Assembly: GCF_009826975.1 (NCBI RefSeq) | Contig: NZ_WUMO01000004.1 | Coordinates: 1-64,000 of the forward strand | Origin: Flavobacterium sp. HBTb2-11-1 | GTDB lineage: Bacteria; Bacteroidota; Bacteroidia; Flavobacteriales; Flavobacteriaceae | DNA length: 64,000 nt | Direction of reading: 5' to 3' | Part shown: positions 25,731-34,989 of the stretch, piece by piece | How the letters are laid out: each line of letters opens with the position of its first letter | Position numbering within the stretch: the first letter of the stretch is position 1 | Position numbers and translations under genes: made by a program | The notes under the pieces: generated by a model | The model's database searches: none | The model's input: only the letters and a program-made list of their open reading frames with translations | Told to the model about the DNA's origin: nothing

Positions 25731-26981
25731 TTATTCATATCGCAAAGCCTCAATAGGATCTAGTTTTGATGCTTTAATAGCTGGATATAAACCAGAAACC
25801 AGTGCAACGCAAAAACTTGTTGCAAAAGCGGCAAAGATCGCCATCCACGGAATTACAAAAACAAAACTCATAGCGGTTGCAATAGCAAAACCAAGCAGGA
25901 TTCCTAGAACGATTCCGACCAAACCTCCAATTTGTCCAATTAATAAAGTCTCGATAAAAAACTGAAAAGCAACTGTTGATCTTTTGGCTCCCAAAGCTTT
26001 GCGAACGCCAATTTCGCGGGTACGTTCTGTAACCGAAACGATCATAATATTCATTAAAGCAATAGAAGATCCTAAAATGGTAATAACGGATATAATCCAA
26101 GCGGCCCAGCCTAAATATTTGGTAATGCCTAAAATTCGGTTAATTAAGTCATCACTGCGCCCAATGCCGAAATTATTATCTCTTACAGGACTAAGTTTAC
26201 GAACCCTTCTCATTGTACTTGTAGCATTGTCGACAGCTTCGTCTAAAAGTTCTTTTTTAGAAACCATCACACTGATTGTATAGTTGATGTTTGGTGCAGA
26301 AAATAAGGATCTCGCAACCTGAATCGGAATCAAAACGCGTAAATCTTGGCTGTTCCCAAAAGTAGAGCCTTTTTCTTTTAGAACGCCAATAACCTTAAAT
26401 CGTGCACCGCGAATCGAAATGATTTTATCTATCGGATTTACATCTTTTAAAAGTCCTTTTTCAAAATCAGAGCCGACAATACATGAATAGGTGTTGTTGT
26501 CAATATCAAATTGATTAAAAGAACGACCTAAAGTAGTTTCTAAGCCAGAATTGGCAATGAAATGCTCGTCGACACCAACAACTGTAATTTCAGGGTCTGT
26601 TTTGGTATCTAAATATTTTACTTCAGCTTTTGAGGTTGCAGTAAAAGAAAGGGATGTCTCTGTAAAAGGATATTTGTATTTATTTTTAAAAGCAACAGCT
26701 TCAGGATAAGAAATAATTGGATTGATAACTTCACGCTCGTTTCCGCCACGATTTCGAACCGTATTTTCGTATTGATTGATGTTGAACGTATTAGCTCCCA
26801 TTGATGCAAAATTGGTAGAAATTGTATTTTCTAACGCAGAAACTACCGTAAGTATACCAACCAAAGCCGTGATGCCGATAGCAATAATTAAAACGGTAAG
26901 AACGGTACGCAGAATTTGGGTTTTGATAGAACCAAAAGCAATTCGGATATTTTCTTTAAATAATTTTAGCATCATGACCAA
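25731..26981 (-). CDS. ABC transporter permease, MacB/FtsX family
   Basis: 416 residues with the MacB layout: first membrane helix at about 20-45 (ILRTVLTVLIIAIGITALVGIL), a large periplasmic MacB_PCD domain (about 50-270), then three helices and the FtsX motif TREIGVRKALGAKRS. Such permeases work by mechanotransmission with a MacB-type ATPase, which is not next to it; no partner ATPase is adjacent. The first codon may instead be the ATG at 26972 (MLKLFKENI). Confidence 0.88.
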   Translation of the reverse strand: MVMMLKLFKENIRIAFGSIKTQILRTVLTVLIIAIGITALVGILTVVSALENTISTNFASMGANTFNINQYENTVRNRGGNEREVINPIISYPEAVAFKNKYKYPFTETSLSFTATSKAEVKYLDTKTDPEITVVGVDEHFIANSGLETTLGRSFNQFDIDNNTYSCIVGSDFEKGLLKDVNPIDKIISIRGARFKVIGVLKEKGSTFGNSQDLRVLIPIQVARSLFSAPNINYTISVMVSKKELLDEAVDNATSTMRRVRKLSPVRDNNFGIGRSDDLINRILGITKYLGWAAWIISVITILGSSIALMNIMIVSVTERTREIGVRKALGAKRSTVAFQFFIETLLIGQIGGLVGIVLGILLGFAIATAMSFVFVIPWMAIFAAFATSFCVALVSGLYPAIKASKLDPIEALRYE

Positions 26982-27071
26982 TTTGTCACGAAAATACGGT
27001 TTTTGTTACAAGTTTGTTTTCGAAGTGTTATTATTTATTTTAAAAAGTAAGATATTTGCAGACTTAAATTA

Positions 27072-27112
27072 AGTCGAAAGTTGGAAAGTCAATAAAGCCG
27101 AAAGTCTAAAGC
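27072..27112. repeat. xGAAAG word repeat (family J)
   Basis: GTCGAAAGTTGGAAAGTC, then GCCGAAAGTCTAAAG: same words as those forming codons 11-21 of the mutase large subunit at 12875-12907. Confidence 0.45.
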
Positions 27113-27159
27113 GCCAGCAATAAAAAAATATAAATAAATTAATTTTAAAAGGTTTTTGA

Positions 27160-27210
27160 ATTTAAGTTTCAAAAGAAATCTAAAATCTAAAATCAACAAT
27201 CTAAAATAAA
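27160..27210. repeat. AATCTAAAATC word repeat before hisS (family C)
   Basis: AAATCTAAAATCTAAAATC and CAACAATCTAAAAT end 5-10 bases before the hisS ATG, as the like-sequence at 7980-8000 does before the acetyltransferase gene. Confidence 0.5.
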
Positions 27211-27214
27211 AAAG

Positions 27215-28642
27215 ATGGCTTCAAAACCAAGTATACCAAAAGGAACAAGAGATTTTTCACCAGCTGAGGTGTCAAAACGTCAATATATTATTCAGACTAT
27301 AAAAGCTAATTTCGAGAAATTCGGTTTTCAGCCAATCGAAACGCCCTCGTTTGAAAATTCAGATACCTTAATGGGGAAATATGGAGAAGAAGGAGACCGT
27401 CTGATTTTTAAAATTTTAAATTCAGGTAATTTTTTCTACAATAAAAGTAAAATTGAATTACCAGAATCAATCGAAGAATTGCAACTGAATTCTGCTGAAA
27501 AAATAACTTTAGAGCAAAGAATCGAATTAAATAAATTCACAGGAAGAATTTCTGAGAAAGCCTTGCGTTACGATTTGACTGTTCCGTTTGCAAGATACGT
27601 GGTACAGCACCAAAGTGAAATTGAATTTCCATTCAAAAGATATCAGATTCAGCCAGTTTGGAGAGCAGATAATCCGCAGAAAGGGCGTTTTAGGGAATTT
27701 TTTCAATGTGATGCTGATGTTGTCGGTTCAAAATCACTTTGGCAGGAAGTAGAATTGGTTCAATTATATGATACTGTTTTTACATCGTTAGGTTTAGAGG
27801 GTGTTACAATTAAAATCAATAATAGAAAAATTCTATCTGGAATTGCTGAGGTTATCGGTGCTTCAGATAAATTAATTGATTTTACAGTTGCGCTTGATAA
27901 ATTGGATAAAATTGGAGAAGACGGCGTTAAAAAAGAAATGATAGAAAAAGGAATTTCTGAAGAAGCGTTGGTAAAAGTGCAACCGCTTTTTAGTTTCTCA
28001 GGAACTTTTGCAGACAAAATTGCACAACTTTCGGACTTGTTGTCATCTTCTGAAGAAGGAATGAAAGGTGTGGAAGAATTGAAATTTATTTGCGACAATG
28101 TGGCCGATTTAGGTTTGTCGACAGCAATTTTAGATTTGGACGTGACATTGGCACGTGGTTTAAATTATTATACAGGAGCTATTTTTGAAGTTGCGGCTCC
28201 AAAAACAGTAGCAATGGGATCTATCGGTGGTGGTGGAAGATACGACGATTTGACGGGTATTTTCGGATTGAAAAATATGAGTGGTGTCGGAATCTCTTTT
28301 GGATTGGATAGAATCTATCTAGTTCTGGAAGAATTGCAATTGTTTCCAGAAACGGTTGCGGCTACTTCTAAAGCATTATTCTTGAATTTTGGCAACAAAG
28401 AAGCTTTGTATGCTTCAAAAGCGATTCAGAAATTGAGACAGGAAAATATAAAAGTAGAATTATATCCAGACAATGTAAAAGTGGGTAAACAATTTCAATA
28501 TGCAGATAAACGTTTGATTCCGTTTGCTGTATTGGTTGGAGATCAGGAAATTAATTCAAATTCGTACACGCTTAAAAATTTAGTGACAGGAGAACAGGTA
28601 TCTGTAGATTTCGACGGATTGAAAAAAGCTTTACAGTCCTAA
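27215..28642 (+). CDS. hisS: histidyl-tRNA synthetase
   Basis: Class II synthetase charging tRNA-His. 475 residues: N-terminal [11 protein letters not shown], motif 1 region, [14 protein letters not shown] and motif 2 [21 protein letters not shown], the histidine signature [20 protein letters not shown] and [12 protein letters not shown], motif 3 [11 protein letters not shown], and a C-terminal anticodon-binding domain (about 380-475). About 50 residues longer than the E. coli enzyme because of insertions near 85-110, as is common in Bacteroidota. Confidence 0.97.
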   Translation: MASKPSIPKGTRDFSPAEVSKRQYIIQTIKANFEKFGFQPIETPSFENSDTLMGKYGEEGDRLIFKILNSGNFFYNKSKIELPESIEELQLNSAEKITLEQRIELNKFTGRISEKALRYDLTVPFARYVVQHQSEIEFPFKRYQIQPVWRADNPQKGRFREFFQCDADVVGSKSLWQEVELVQLYDTVFTSLGLEGVTIKINNRKILSGIAEVIGASDKLIDFTVALDKLDKIGEDGVKKEMIEKGISEEALVKVQPLFSFSGTFADKIAQLSDLLSSSEEGMKGVEELKFICDNVADLGLSTAILDLDVTLARGLNYYTGAIFEVAAPKTVAMGSIGGGGRYDDLTGIFGLKNMSGVGISFGLDRIYLVLEELQLFPETVAATSKALFLNFGNKEALYASKAIQKLRQENIKVELYPDNVKVGKQFQYADKRLIPFAVLVGDQEINSNSYTLKNLVTGEQVSVDFDGLKKALQS

Positions 28643-28654
28643 ATTAAGTTATGT

Positions 28655-28745
28655 TTTACGCAGATTCTGCAGATTGGAGCAGATTTAATTTGATTTAAAA
28701 ACGAAATCTATTTTAATTTGCCTAAATCTTTTTAAACCTGCGTGA
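28655..28745. repeat. GCAGATT word repeat after hisS (family D)
   Basis: CGCAGATTCTGCAGATTGGAGCAGATTTAATTT is answered by AATTTGCCTAAATCTTTTTAAACCTGCG, a degenerate inverted arrangement; a further copy-like piece is at 28795-28845. No gene lies between hisS and the tRNA. Confidence 0.45.
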
Positions 28746-28849
28746 AATATTAAAAAATACTTTGAAAGGCTAACTGTCTGGAACAAAAGTTTTTGCTTCA
28801 GATTCCGCAGGTTCAAAGGATTTTCTTTTAAAATCTATGCCTGAAATAG

Positions 28850-28880
28850 TTGCTGGAGAAGAAAAAAAACTCTTAATTTG
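28850..28880 (+). promoter_or_regulatory. weak promoter of tRNA-Trp
   Basis: TTG (28850-28852) and TTAATTTG (28873-28880, one mismatch to TAnnTTTG) are 20 bases apart, 14 bases before the tRNA. Confidence 0.3.
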
Positions 28881-28893
28881 CCGACCTTAAGTT

Positions 28894-28964
28894 ACGGGCG
28901 TAGTTCAAGGGTAGAATAGCGGTCTCCAAAACCGTTGATGGGGGTTCGAATCCCTCCGCCCGTG
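28894..28964 (+). tRNA. tRNA-Trp (anticodon CCA)
   Basis: Complete cloverleaf: acceptor ACGGGCG/CGCCCGT, D stem GTTC/GAAT, anticodon stem GCGGT/ACCGT with loop CTCCAAA (anticodon CCA), T arm GGGGG-TTCGAAT-CCCTC, discriminator G73, the identity base for tryptophan. The 3' CCA is not fully encoded (G, then CA). Confidence 0.96.
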
Positions 28965-29001
28965 CAAAAGAAATAAAATGACAACCCGTCATTAAAAGTA
29001 T

Positions 29002-29040
29002 AAAAAAAAGCTTCGTCTCTATAGGCGAAGCTTTTTTTAA
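29002..29040 (+). terminator. terminator after tRNA-Trp
   Basis: AAAAGCTTCG (29007-29014 region) pairs with CGAAGCTTTT (29026-29035) and ends in a T run. Confidence 0.85.
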
Positions 29041-29232
29041 TATAAGGTAAACTTGAATTAATAATTATTTAGAGGCCGAAGCCAACCCTTAAATTCAATT
29101 TTTGGTGGTAATAATTGTTTTTTATTGGTTTCAAAGATAATATAAACTAAAACGTAATAGTCTTAAAATTATAATAAATTTTTTCTATGTGATTGCGTTT
29201 TTTAAATGTCTCATAATTAATAAAGTGACAAT

Positions 29233-29264
29233 TTGACATTTTATAAGATTTGGCAGTACTTTTG
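29233..29264 (+). promoter_or_regulatory. promoter of grpE-dnaJ
   Basis: TTG at 29233-29235 and TACTTTTG at 29257-29264 with 21 bases between: an excellent housekeeping Bacteroidota promoter, 22 bases before the grpE ATG. I see no CIRCE element. Confidence 0.65.
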
Positions 29265-29286
29265 CAATCCAACAAAGAAATAAAAA

Positions 29287-29865
29287 ATGAAGTTTAAAAA
29301 TATTTTTAAAAATAAAAGCAATATGACTACGGAAAATACAGAATTCGATCAGGAATTAGATGACGCAACGATAGAGACTAACGCCAATGGAGAGCAATTA
29401 ATTGTTGAAGAATTAAGTGTTGAGGAGCAACTAGCTCAAGACTTAGCCAAAGAAAAAGATAAGTTTTTGAGATTATTCGCCGAATTTGAAAATTATAAAA
29501 AAAGAACTTCAAAAGAACGTCTTGAATTATTTAAAACTGCAAACCAAGAAGTTTTATTGGCAATGCTTCCAGTTTTAGATGATTTTGACAGAGCAACTGT
29601 AGAGATCAACAAATCTGAGGATGAAAATTTGAAAAAAGGAGTTGAGTTGATCCATGAAAAACTGAAAAGCACTTTAGTTTCTAAAGGTTTAGAACAAGTT
29701 GAGATTCAGGCAGGAGATGCTTTCAATGCTGATATTGCTGAAGCAATTACCCAAATTCCAGCACCATCTGATAAATTAAAAGGGAAAGTTGTAGATGTTA
29801 TTGAAAAAGGATACAAATTAGGCGACAAAATTATTCGTTACCCTAAAGTTGTTGTAGGAAACTAA
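29287..29865 (+). CDS. grpE: nucleotide exchange factor GrpE
   Basis: Releases ADP from DnaK. 192 residues: acidic start, long coiled coil (about 45-95, EKDKFLRLFAEFENYKKRT), then the beta domain ending DGFTHQ-like GYKLGDKIIRYPKVVVG. The FxNYKKR and RYPKVVV motifs are the family signature. First gene of grpE-dnaJ; dnaK is not in the window. Confidence 0.95.
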   Translation: MKFKNIFKNKSNMTTENTEFDQELDDATIETNANGEQLIVEELSVEEQLAQDLAKEKDKFLRLFAEFENYKKRTSKERLELFKTANQEVLLAMLPVLDDFDRATVEINKSEDENLKKGVELIHEKLKSTLVSKGLEQVEIQAGDAFNADIAEAITQIPAPSDKLKGKVVDVIEKGYKLGDKIIRYPKVVVGN

Positions 29866-29932
29866 AAAATGCAAATAAAAATTTCAATTGTATTTTTTGG
29901 ATTTTGGAATTTTAAGATTTGGAATTTAATCT
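29866..29932. repeat. GGAATTTTAAGATTTGGAATTT word repeat between grpE and dnaJ (family C)
   Basis: TTTTTTGGATTTTGGAATTTTAAG followed by ATTTGGAATTTAATC uses the same words as the spacers at 32160-32195 and 40575-40595. Confidence 0.45.
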
Positions 29933-29936
29933 GATT

Positions 29937-31061
29937 ATGAAAAAAGATTTTTACGAAATACTAGGCATTTCAAAAAATGCTGATGCTGCCGAAATTAAAA
30001 AAGCGTATAGAAAAAGTGCTTTAAAATACCACCCTGATAAAAACCCAGGCGACAAAGAGGCAGAAGAAAACTTCAAATTGGCGGCAGAAGCTTATGAAGT
30101 TTTAAGTGATCCGCAGAAAAAAGCAAAATACGATCAGTATGGTCATCAAGCATTTGATGGTTCTGGCGGATTTGGTGGTCACGGAGGTATGAACATGGAT
30201 GATATTTTCAGCCAGTTTGGTGATATTTTTGGTGGCGGATTTGGCGGTTTCGGAGGCGGAGGCGGAGGTCCTCGCCGTGCGAAAGGAAGCAATCTTCGAA
30301 TTAAAGTAAAATTGACTTTAGAGGAAATTGCAAATGGAGTGGAGAAAAAAGTAAAAGTAAAACGTAAAGTTCAGGCTAAAGGCGTAACGTATAAAACTTG
30401 TACAACTTGTAATGGTCAAGGACAAGTAATGCGTGTAACCAATACCATTTTAGGAAGAATGCAATCTGCATCAACTTGCCCTACTTGTGGTGGTTCTGGT
30501 CAGATTTTAGATAAAAAACCTTCTGAGGCAGATGCTCAAGGAATGGTTCAAGAAGACGAAACAGTATCAATCAAAATTCCTGCAGGAGTTGTTGACGGAA
30601 TGCAGTTGAAAGTTGCCAACAAAGGTAACGATGCTCCAGGAAACAGCATTCCAGGTGATTTAATTGTAGCTATTGAAGAAATTGAGCATGAATTTTTGAA
30701 GCGTGAAGGTGAAAACGTTCACTACGATTTATATATCAGTTTCCCAGAAGCAGTTTTGGGAGCTTCTAAAGATATTGAAGCAATCAACGGAAAAGTTCGT
30801 ATTAAACTGGAAGAAGGAATCCAGTCTGGTAAAATCTTAAGATTGAAAGGAAAAGGAATTCCAAGTTTAAACGGTTACGGAAGCGGAGATTTATTGGTTC
30901 ACGTAAATGTTTGGACTCCAAAAACATTAAATAAAGAACAAAAACAATTCTTTGAAAATGCTTTAACAGACGAGCACTTTGCTCCAAGTCCAGAAAAATC
31001 AGAGAAATCATTTTTTGAGAAAGTAAAAGATATGTTCTCATAATCTTAACTTTTTTAAAAT
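29937..31061 (+). CDS. dnaJ: placeholder for chaperone DnaJ extent; see evidence
   Basis: The gene runs from ATG 29937 to the stop ending at 31043; the feature end given here extends over the short 3' leader up to the terminator. DnaJ stimulates DnaK ATPase and delivers substrates. J domain 1-70 with HPD at 32-34, G/F-rich linker 76-112 (GGFGGHGG, FGGGGGGP), then a zinc region with only two CxxCxGxG repeats (C155/C158 and C181/C184) where classical DnaJ has four, and the C-terminal beta domains (192-368). I start at MKKDFYEILG because the J domain begins there; six upstream codons in frame are spacer. It follows grpE by 71 bases. Confidence 0.85.
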
Positions 31062-31071
31062 ACTATAAATA

Positions 31072-31113
31072 ATCAAAAACCCATTCTAGCATAAAATAGA
31101 ATGGGTTTTTTGC
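31072..31113 (+). terminator. terminator after dnaJ
   Basis: AAACCCATTCTA (31077-31088) and TAGAATGGGTTT (31097-31108) form a perfect 12-bp stem with a T run. Confidence 0.88.
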
Positions 31114-31204
31114 GTAATATGACACAGATTCGCTAGTAATTATTTACTTTTACAGTCGCTGAACCGTAATGGGAGAAGCAACGCAGTAAATCCTTAAAAA
31201 TAAC

Positions 31205-32134
31205 ATGAGTAACTTACTAGAAGTACATAAAGTCATAAAAAAATATGGCGACTATGTAGCACTTAACGAAGTTTCATTAAATGTGCCAAAAGGCAGTATA
31301 TATGGGCTATTAGGTCCGAATGGAGCAGGAAAAACTTCCCTTATCAGAATCATAAACCAGATTACAATGCCTGACAGCGGTGAAGTAATTTTGGATGGAG
31401 AAAAGTTACAGCCAAAACATGTGCAGACCATTGGCTATCTTCCAGAAGAACGAGGTTTGTACAGTTCAATGAAAGTAGGCGAGCAGTGTCTGTATCTGGC
31501 GCAAATGAAAGGACTTTCTAAAGCTGAAGCCAAAAAACAACTGGATTATTGGTTTGACCGTTTGGGAATTCAAGGTTGGTGGAATAAAAAAATTCAGGAG
31601 CTTTCTAAAGGAATGGCGCAAAAAATTCAGTTTGTGGTTTGCGTTTTGCATAAACCAAAATTGCTGATTTTAGATGAGCCATTTTCTGGATTTGATCCCG
31701 TAAATGCCAATATTATTAAAGACGAAATTTTGGCTTTAAAAGAACAAGGTTCAACCATTATTTTTTCGACTCATAGAATGGAAAGCGTAGAAGAACTTTG
31801 TGAAAATATTGCTTTAATTCATAAATCTAATAAACTGATAGAAGGAAAAGTGGTTGATGTAAAACGTCAGTTTAGAACAAACAGTTTCGAGGTTGGAATT
31901 TTGACCAATAATGTTGAAGGATTAATGTATGACATTACACAAAAATTTACTGTTTCTCCAGCTAGTTTTAAATCTTTGAATGATGATTTAAAATTAAATA
32001 TTCAGATCGGAAATGCTTCTCCAAACGAATTGTTGAATGTTTTAACGCAACGCGGACAAGTAACGCACTTCGTTGAAAAAATTCCAAGCATAAACGATAT
32101 TTTTATCCAAACGGTTACTGAAAACAAAATTTAA
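31205..32134 (+). CDS. ABC transporter ATP-binding protein (ABC-2 exporter)
   Basis: 309 residues. Walker A GPNGAGKTSL (near 37-46), Q-loop YLPEERGLY, signature ELSKGMAQKIQ (LSGGQ variant LSKGM), Walker B LLILDEPFSGFDP and the switch histidine in FSTHR. A C-terminal DUF4162 extension (about 235-309) is typical of NatA-like ATPases. Pairs with the permease 77 bases downstream; substrate unknown (NatAB-like sodium or drug export is possible). Confidence 0.9.
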   Translation: MSNLLEVHKVIKKYGDYVALNEVSLNVPKGSIYGLLGPNGAGKTSLIRIINQITMPDSGEVILDGEKLQPKHVQTIGYLPEERGLYSSMKVGEQCLYLAQMKGLSKAEAKKQLDYWFDRLGIQGWWNKKIQELSKGMAQKIQFVVCVLHKPKLLILDEPFSGFDPVNANIIKDEILALKEQGSTIIFSTHRMESVEELCENIALIHKSNKLIEGKVVDVKRQFRTNSFEVGILTNNVEGLMYDITQKFTVSPASFKSLNDDLKLNIQIGNASPNELLNVLTQRGQVTHFVEKIPSINDIFIQTVTENKI

Positions 32135-32136
32135 AA

Positions 32137-32205
32137 ATTCCAATATAGAAATTCCAAATTCCAAGCTTATAAATTGGGATTTGGAATTTAAAATTTGAAA
32201 ATTAA
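32137..32205. repeat. AATTCCAAATTCCAA inverted repeat inside the ABC operon (family C)
   Basis: AAATTCCAAATTCCAA (about 32151-32166) is inverted as TTGGGATTTGGAATTT (about 32175-32190). It fills the gap between ATPase and permease genes of one transporter. Confidence 0.6.
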
Positions 32206-32211
32206 TTATTT

Positions 32212-33528
32212 ATGAGTATTATCTCGTTGATTATAAAAAGAGAATTTATTGCTAAAGTCCGCAATAAATCTTTTGTTGTCATGACTTTCTTGAGTCCGCT
32301 TTTATTTGTGGCTATTGCTGTTTTTATTGGTTATTTAAGTACCATGAAAGCAGAAACGAAAAGAATTGCGATTCATGATGAAACTGGACTTTTTGCTTCA
32401 GATTTTTTAAAGGAAAACAGAAAAGGTGCAGAATTTAAATATCTCAATCTATCTGAAATTGATGTAAAAGCTTTAAAAGATAGTATTACAAAAGAAAATT
32501 TCAGCGGATTAATTGTTATTCCGAAAACCGAAAATAAAAAAGATTTAGAAAGTAAAATTGAATTTATTTCTAATAACAGCCCTAGTATTTCTTTTATTGA
32601 AAACACTCAGGAAATCATTGGAAATAAAATCACAAAACTAAATCTAGAAGAAGCAAAACTAGATACTCTGGCTATTCAGAAAGCACAGTCAGATGTAAAT
32701 ATTCATTTAGTGAAAGCCTCTGGAGAAGAGAGTTTAAAAGGATTAAATGAAATTAAAATAGGAATTGGCGGTGCATTTGGCTATCTGATTATGATGTTTA
32801 TTATCATTTATGGAAACATGGTAATGCGAAGTGTAATCGAAGAAAAAACAAACCGTATTATCGAAATCATTATTTCATCTGTAAAGCCATTCCAGTTAAT
32901 GATTGGTAAAATTGTAGGGACTTCTTTAGCAGGAATTCTGCAATTTATAATTTGGGCAATTATCGGTTTAGGATTAATGTTTGCCGCTTCGGCATTCTTC
33001 GGCGTAAATGTTGGTCCAACAGCTAGAATTTCTCCAGAAATGATGCAAACGGCTCAGCATGAATTTTCGGGTTCAGCACAAATGTATATTGCCGAATTAT
33101 GGAATCTGCCAATTGCAAGCATTATAATCGGATTTGTGATTTATTTTATTGGAGGATATTTTTTGTATAGCTCATTTTATGCGGCAATTGGAGCAGCCGT
33201 TGATAATCAAACCGATTCTCAGCAGTTTTTGCTTCCAATATTAATGCCTTTAATTTTAAGTGTATACATCGGATTTTTTACCGTTGTTAATGATCCGCAC
33301 GGAACTGTGGCCGTTGTGTTTTCAATGATTCCGCTTACTTCGCCAATTGTTATGTTAATGCGTATTCCATTTGGCGTGCCTTGGTGGCAAATAGCAATTT
33401 CGGTATCATTATTGTTTGCAACATTTTTCCTTGTGGTTTGGTTCGCCGCCAAAATCTACCGAATTGGTATTTTAATGTACGGTAAAAAACCAACCTGGAA
33501 GGAATTGTATAAGTGGCTGAAGTACTAG
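32212..33528 (+). CDS. ABC-2 type permease (NatB-like)
   Basis: 438 residues. Membrane helix near the start (VVMTFLSPLLFVAIAVFIGYL, 22-43), a large extracytoplasmic domain (45-180), then five helices from about 185 with the EEKTNRIIEIIISSVKPFQLMIGKI segment typical of ABC-2/NatB permeases. Works with the preceding ATPase. Its direction and 77-base spacing fit one operon despite the repeat between them. Confidence 0.9.
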   Translation: MSIISLIIKREFIAKVRNKSFVVMTFLSPLLFVAIAVFIGYLSTMKAETKRIAIHDETGLFASDFLKENRKGAEFKYLNLSEIDVKALKDSITKENFSGLIVIPKTENKKDLESKIEFISNNSPSISFIENTQEIIGNKITKLNLEEAKLDTLAIQKAQSDVNIHLVKASGEESLKGLNEIKIGIGGAFGYLIMMFIIIYGNMVMRSVIEEKTNRIIEIIISSVKPFQLMIGKIVGTSLAGILQFIIWAIIGLGLMFAASAFFGVNVGPTARISPEMMQTAQHEFSGSAQMYIAELWNLPIASIIIGFVIYFIGGYFLYSSFYAAIGAAVDNQTDSQQFLLPILMPLILSVYIGFFTVVNDPHGTVAVVFSMIPLTSPIVMLMRIPFGVPWWQIAISVSLLFATFFLVVWFAAKIYRIGILMYGKKPTWKELYKWLKY

Positions 33529-33530
33529 TT

Positions 33531-33727
33531 CTTTAGAGTTGCAAAGTTACAGAGTGGCAAAGGTTCAAAGTTTTTTTGAATTTTGTATAACTTACAAAAG
33601 CGACTTTAAGATTGTGTATTGAAGCATAAAAGAGATATTACTAATAACAGATTAATAGGTAGCATAGCGACAAAGATTTTAAACTTTGTCACTCTGTAAC
33701 TTTGCAACTTTGAACCTTAGAAAAAGA
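33531..33727. repeat. GTTGCAAAGTTACAAAGGTTC inverted repeat (family B)
   Basis: AGAGTTGCAAAGTTACAGAGTGGCAAAGGTTCAAAG (33536-33570) returns inverted as ACTTTGTCACTCTGTAACTTTGCAACTTTGAACC (33683-33716), about 110 bases apart. The right arm ends 11 bases before the start of the next gene. Confidence 0.7.
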
Positions 33728-34891
33728 ATGAGTAAAATACTAATTGTAGAAGACGAAGCAGCAATCAGAAGAGTTTTGGTAAAAATTTTATCAGAAGAAA
33801 ATGATTCGTATCAGGTTGATGAAGCAGAAGACGGTGTTGCGGGACTTGAAAAAATAAAAAACAACGATTACGATTTGGTTTTGTGCGATATCAAAATGCC
33901 AAAAATGGACGGTGTTGAGGTTTTAGAAGAAGTAAAAAAGATAAAACCAGAAATCCCAATGGTTATGATTTCGGGGCACGGCGACATGGAAACGGCTATT
34001 CAAACCATGCGTCTAGGAGCTTTTGATTATATTTCGAAACCGCCAGATTTGAATCGTTTGCTGAATACAGTTCGTAATGCTTTAGATAAAAAACAATTAG
34101 TAGTTGAAAATAAAATTCTAAAGAAAAAAGTCAGTAAAAACTACGAAATGATTGGTGACAGCGAATCGATTAATCATATAAAATTGATGATTGATAAAGT
34201 GGCTCCAACCGAAGCCAGAGTTTTAATTACAGGTCCAAACGGAACTGGAAAAGAATTAGTGGCGCATCAATTGCACGAAAAAAGCGAGCGTTCTAGTTTT
34301 CCTTTGATTGAAGTAAACTGTGCTGCAATTCCGAGCGAATTGATCGAAAGCGAATTGTTCGGACACGTAAAAGGTGCTTTTACATCTGCTGTGAAAGATC
34401 GTGCTGGAAAGTTTGAAGCTGCTGACAAAGGAACTATTTTTTTGGATGAAATTGGAGATATGAGCCTTTCGGCGCAAGCCAAAGTTTTGCGTGCGCTTCA
34501 GGAAAATATGATTACTAGAGTAGGTGCCGATAAAGACATAAAAGTGGATGTTCGTGTCGTTGCCGCAACCAATAAAGATTTAAAAACAGAAATTGCCGAA
34601 GGCCGTTTCCGTGAAGATTTATATCATCGTTTGGCTGTAATTTTAATAAAAGTTCCGCCATTGAATGAAAGACGTGATGATATTCCAGCTTTAATTTCTC
34701 ATTTCACAGAGAAAATAGCTTCAGAACAAGGAAACGCGGTTAAGTCATTTTCGGCGCAAGCCATAAAATTATTACAGGAATATGACTGGACAGGAAACAT
34801 TCGCGAACTTCGAAATGTGGTAGAAAGATTAATCATTTTGGGAGGAAACGAAATTTCTGAAACAGATGTAAAAATGTTCGCTAGCAAATAA
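33728..34891 (+). CDS. sigma-54 activator-like response regulator without DNA-binding domain
   Basis: 387 residues: receiver domain (1-120) with phosphoacceptor D54 and K104; AAA+ domain (about 137-370) with Walker A GPNGTGKE (169-176), GAFTSA (216-221; the sigma-54-contacting GAFTGA loop with one G-to-S change), Walker B FLDE (238-241) and GNIREL (356-361). The protein stops at residue 387, just where NtrC-type proteins continue with a Fis-type helix-turn-helix of about 60 residues; nothing like it is encoded downstream. It would act from solution or through a partner. I start at MSKILIVEDE; upstream codons are repeat DNA. Autokinase partner not adjacent. Confidence 0.88.
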   Translation: MSKILIVEDEAAIRRVLVKILSEENDSYQVDEAEDGVAGLEKIKNNDYDLVLCDIKMPKMDGVEVLEEVKKIKPEIPMVMISGHGDMETAIQTMRLGAFDYISKPPDLNRLLNTVRNALDKKQLVVENKILKKKVSKNYEMIGDSESINHIKLMIDKVAPTEARVLITGPNGTGKELVAHQLHEKSERSSFPLIEVNCAAIPSELIESELFGHVKGAFTSAVKDRAGKFEAADKGTIFLDEIGDMSLSAQAKVLRALQENMITRVGADKDIKVDVRVVAATNKDLKTEIAEGRFREDLYHRLAVILIKVPPLNERRDDIPALISHFTEKIASEQGNAVKSFSAQAIKLLQEYDWTGNIRELRNVVERLIILGGNEISETDVKMFASK

Positions 34892-34903
34892 ATGCTTCGC
34901 GGA

Positions 34904-34985
34904 ATAAGCTTTAAGCTATAGGCTTTAGGCTTTTAAAAATATAATATTTTAGCTTATAGCATAAAGCTTAAAGCCTAAAGCATAA
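34904..34985. repeat. AAGCTTTAAGC / AAGCCTAAAGC inverted repeat (family I)
   Basis: GCTTTAAGCTATAGGCTTTAGGC (34908-34930) is answered by AGCTTATAGCATAAAGCTTAAAGCCTAAAGC (34952-34981). It lies between the NtrC-like and helicase-like genes and ends 5 bases before the next ATG. Confidence 0.65.
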
Positions 34986-34989
34986 AAAA

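Larger units (their letters stand above)
28965..29286. other. 322-base spacer between tRNA-Trp and grpE
   Basis: Holds the tRNA terminator (29002-29040) and the grpE promoter (29233-29264). The part between (29041-29232) is AT-rich with nothing recognisable. Confidence 0.7.

Noticed and set aside
25705..26283. Plus-strand frames of 86 and 99 codons
   Set aside because: Antisense shadows of the MacB-like permease gene.
31044..31061. Bases after the dnaJ stop
   Set aside because: The dnaJ reading frame ends at 31043; these bases are untranslated and are not part of the protein.
33686..33727. N-terminal extension of the NtrC-like protein
   Set aside because: It is translated family B repeat (CNFATLNLRKR).
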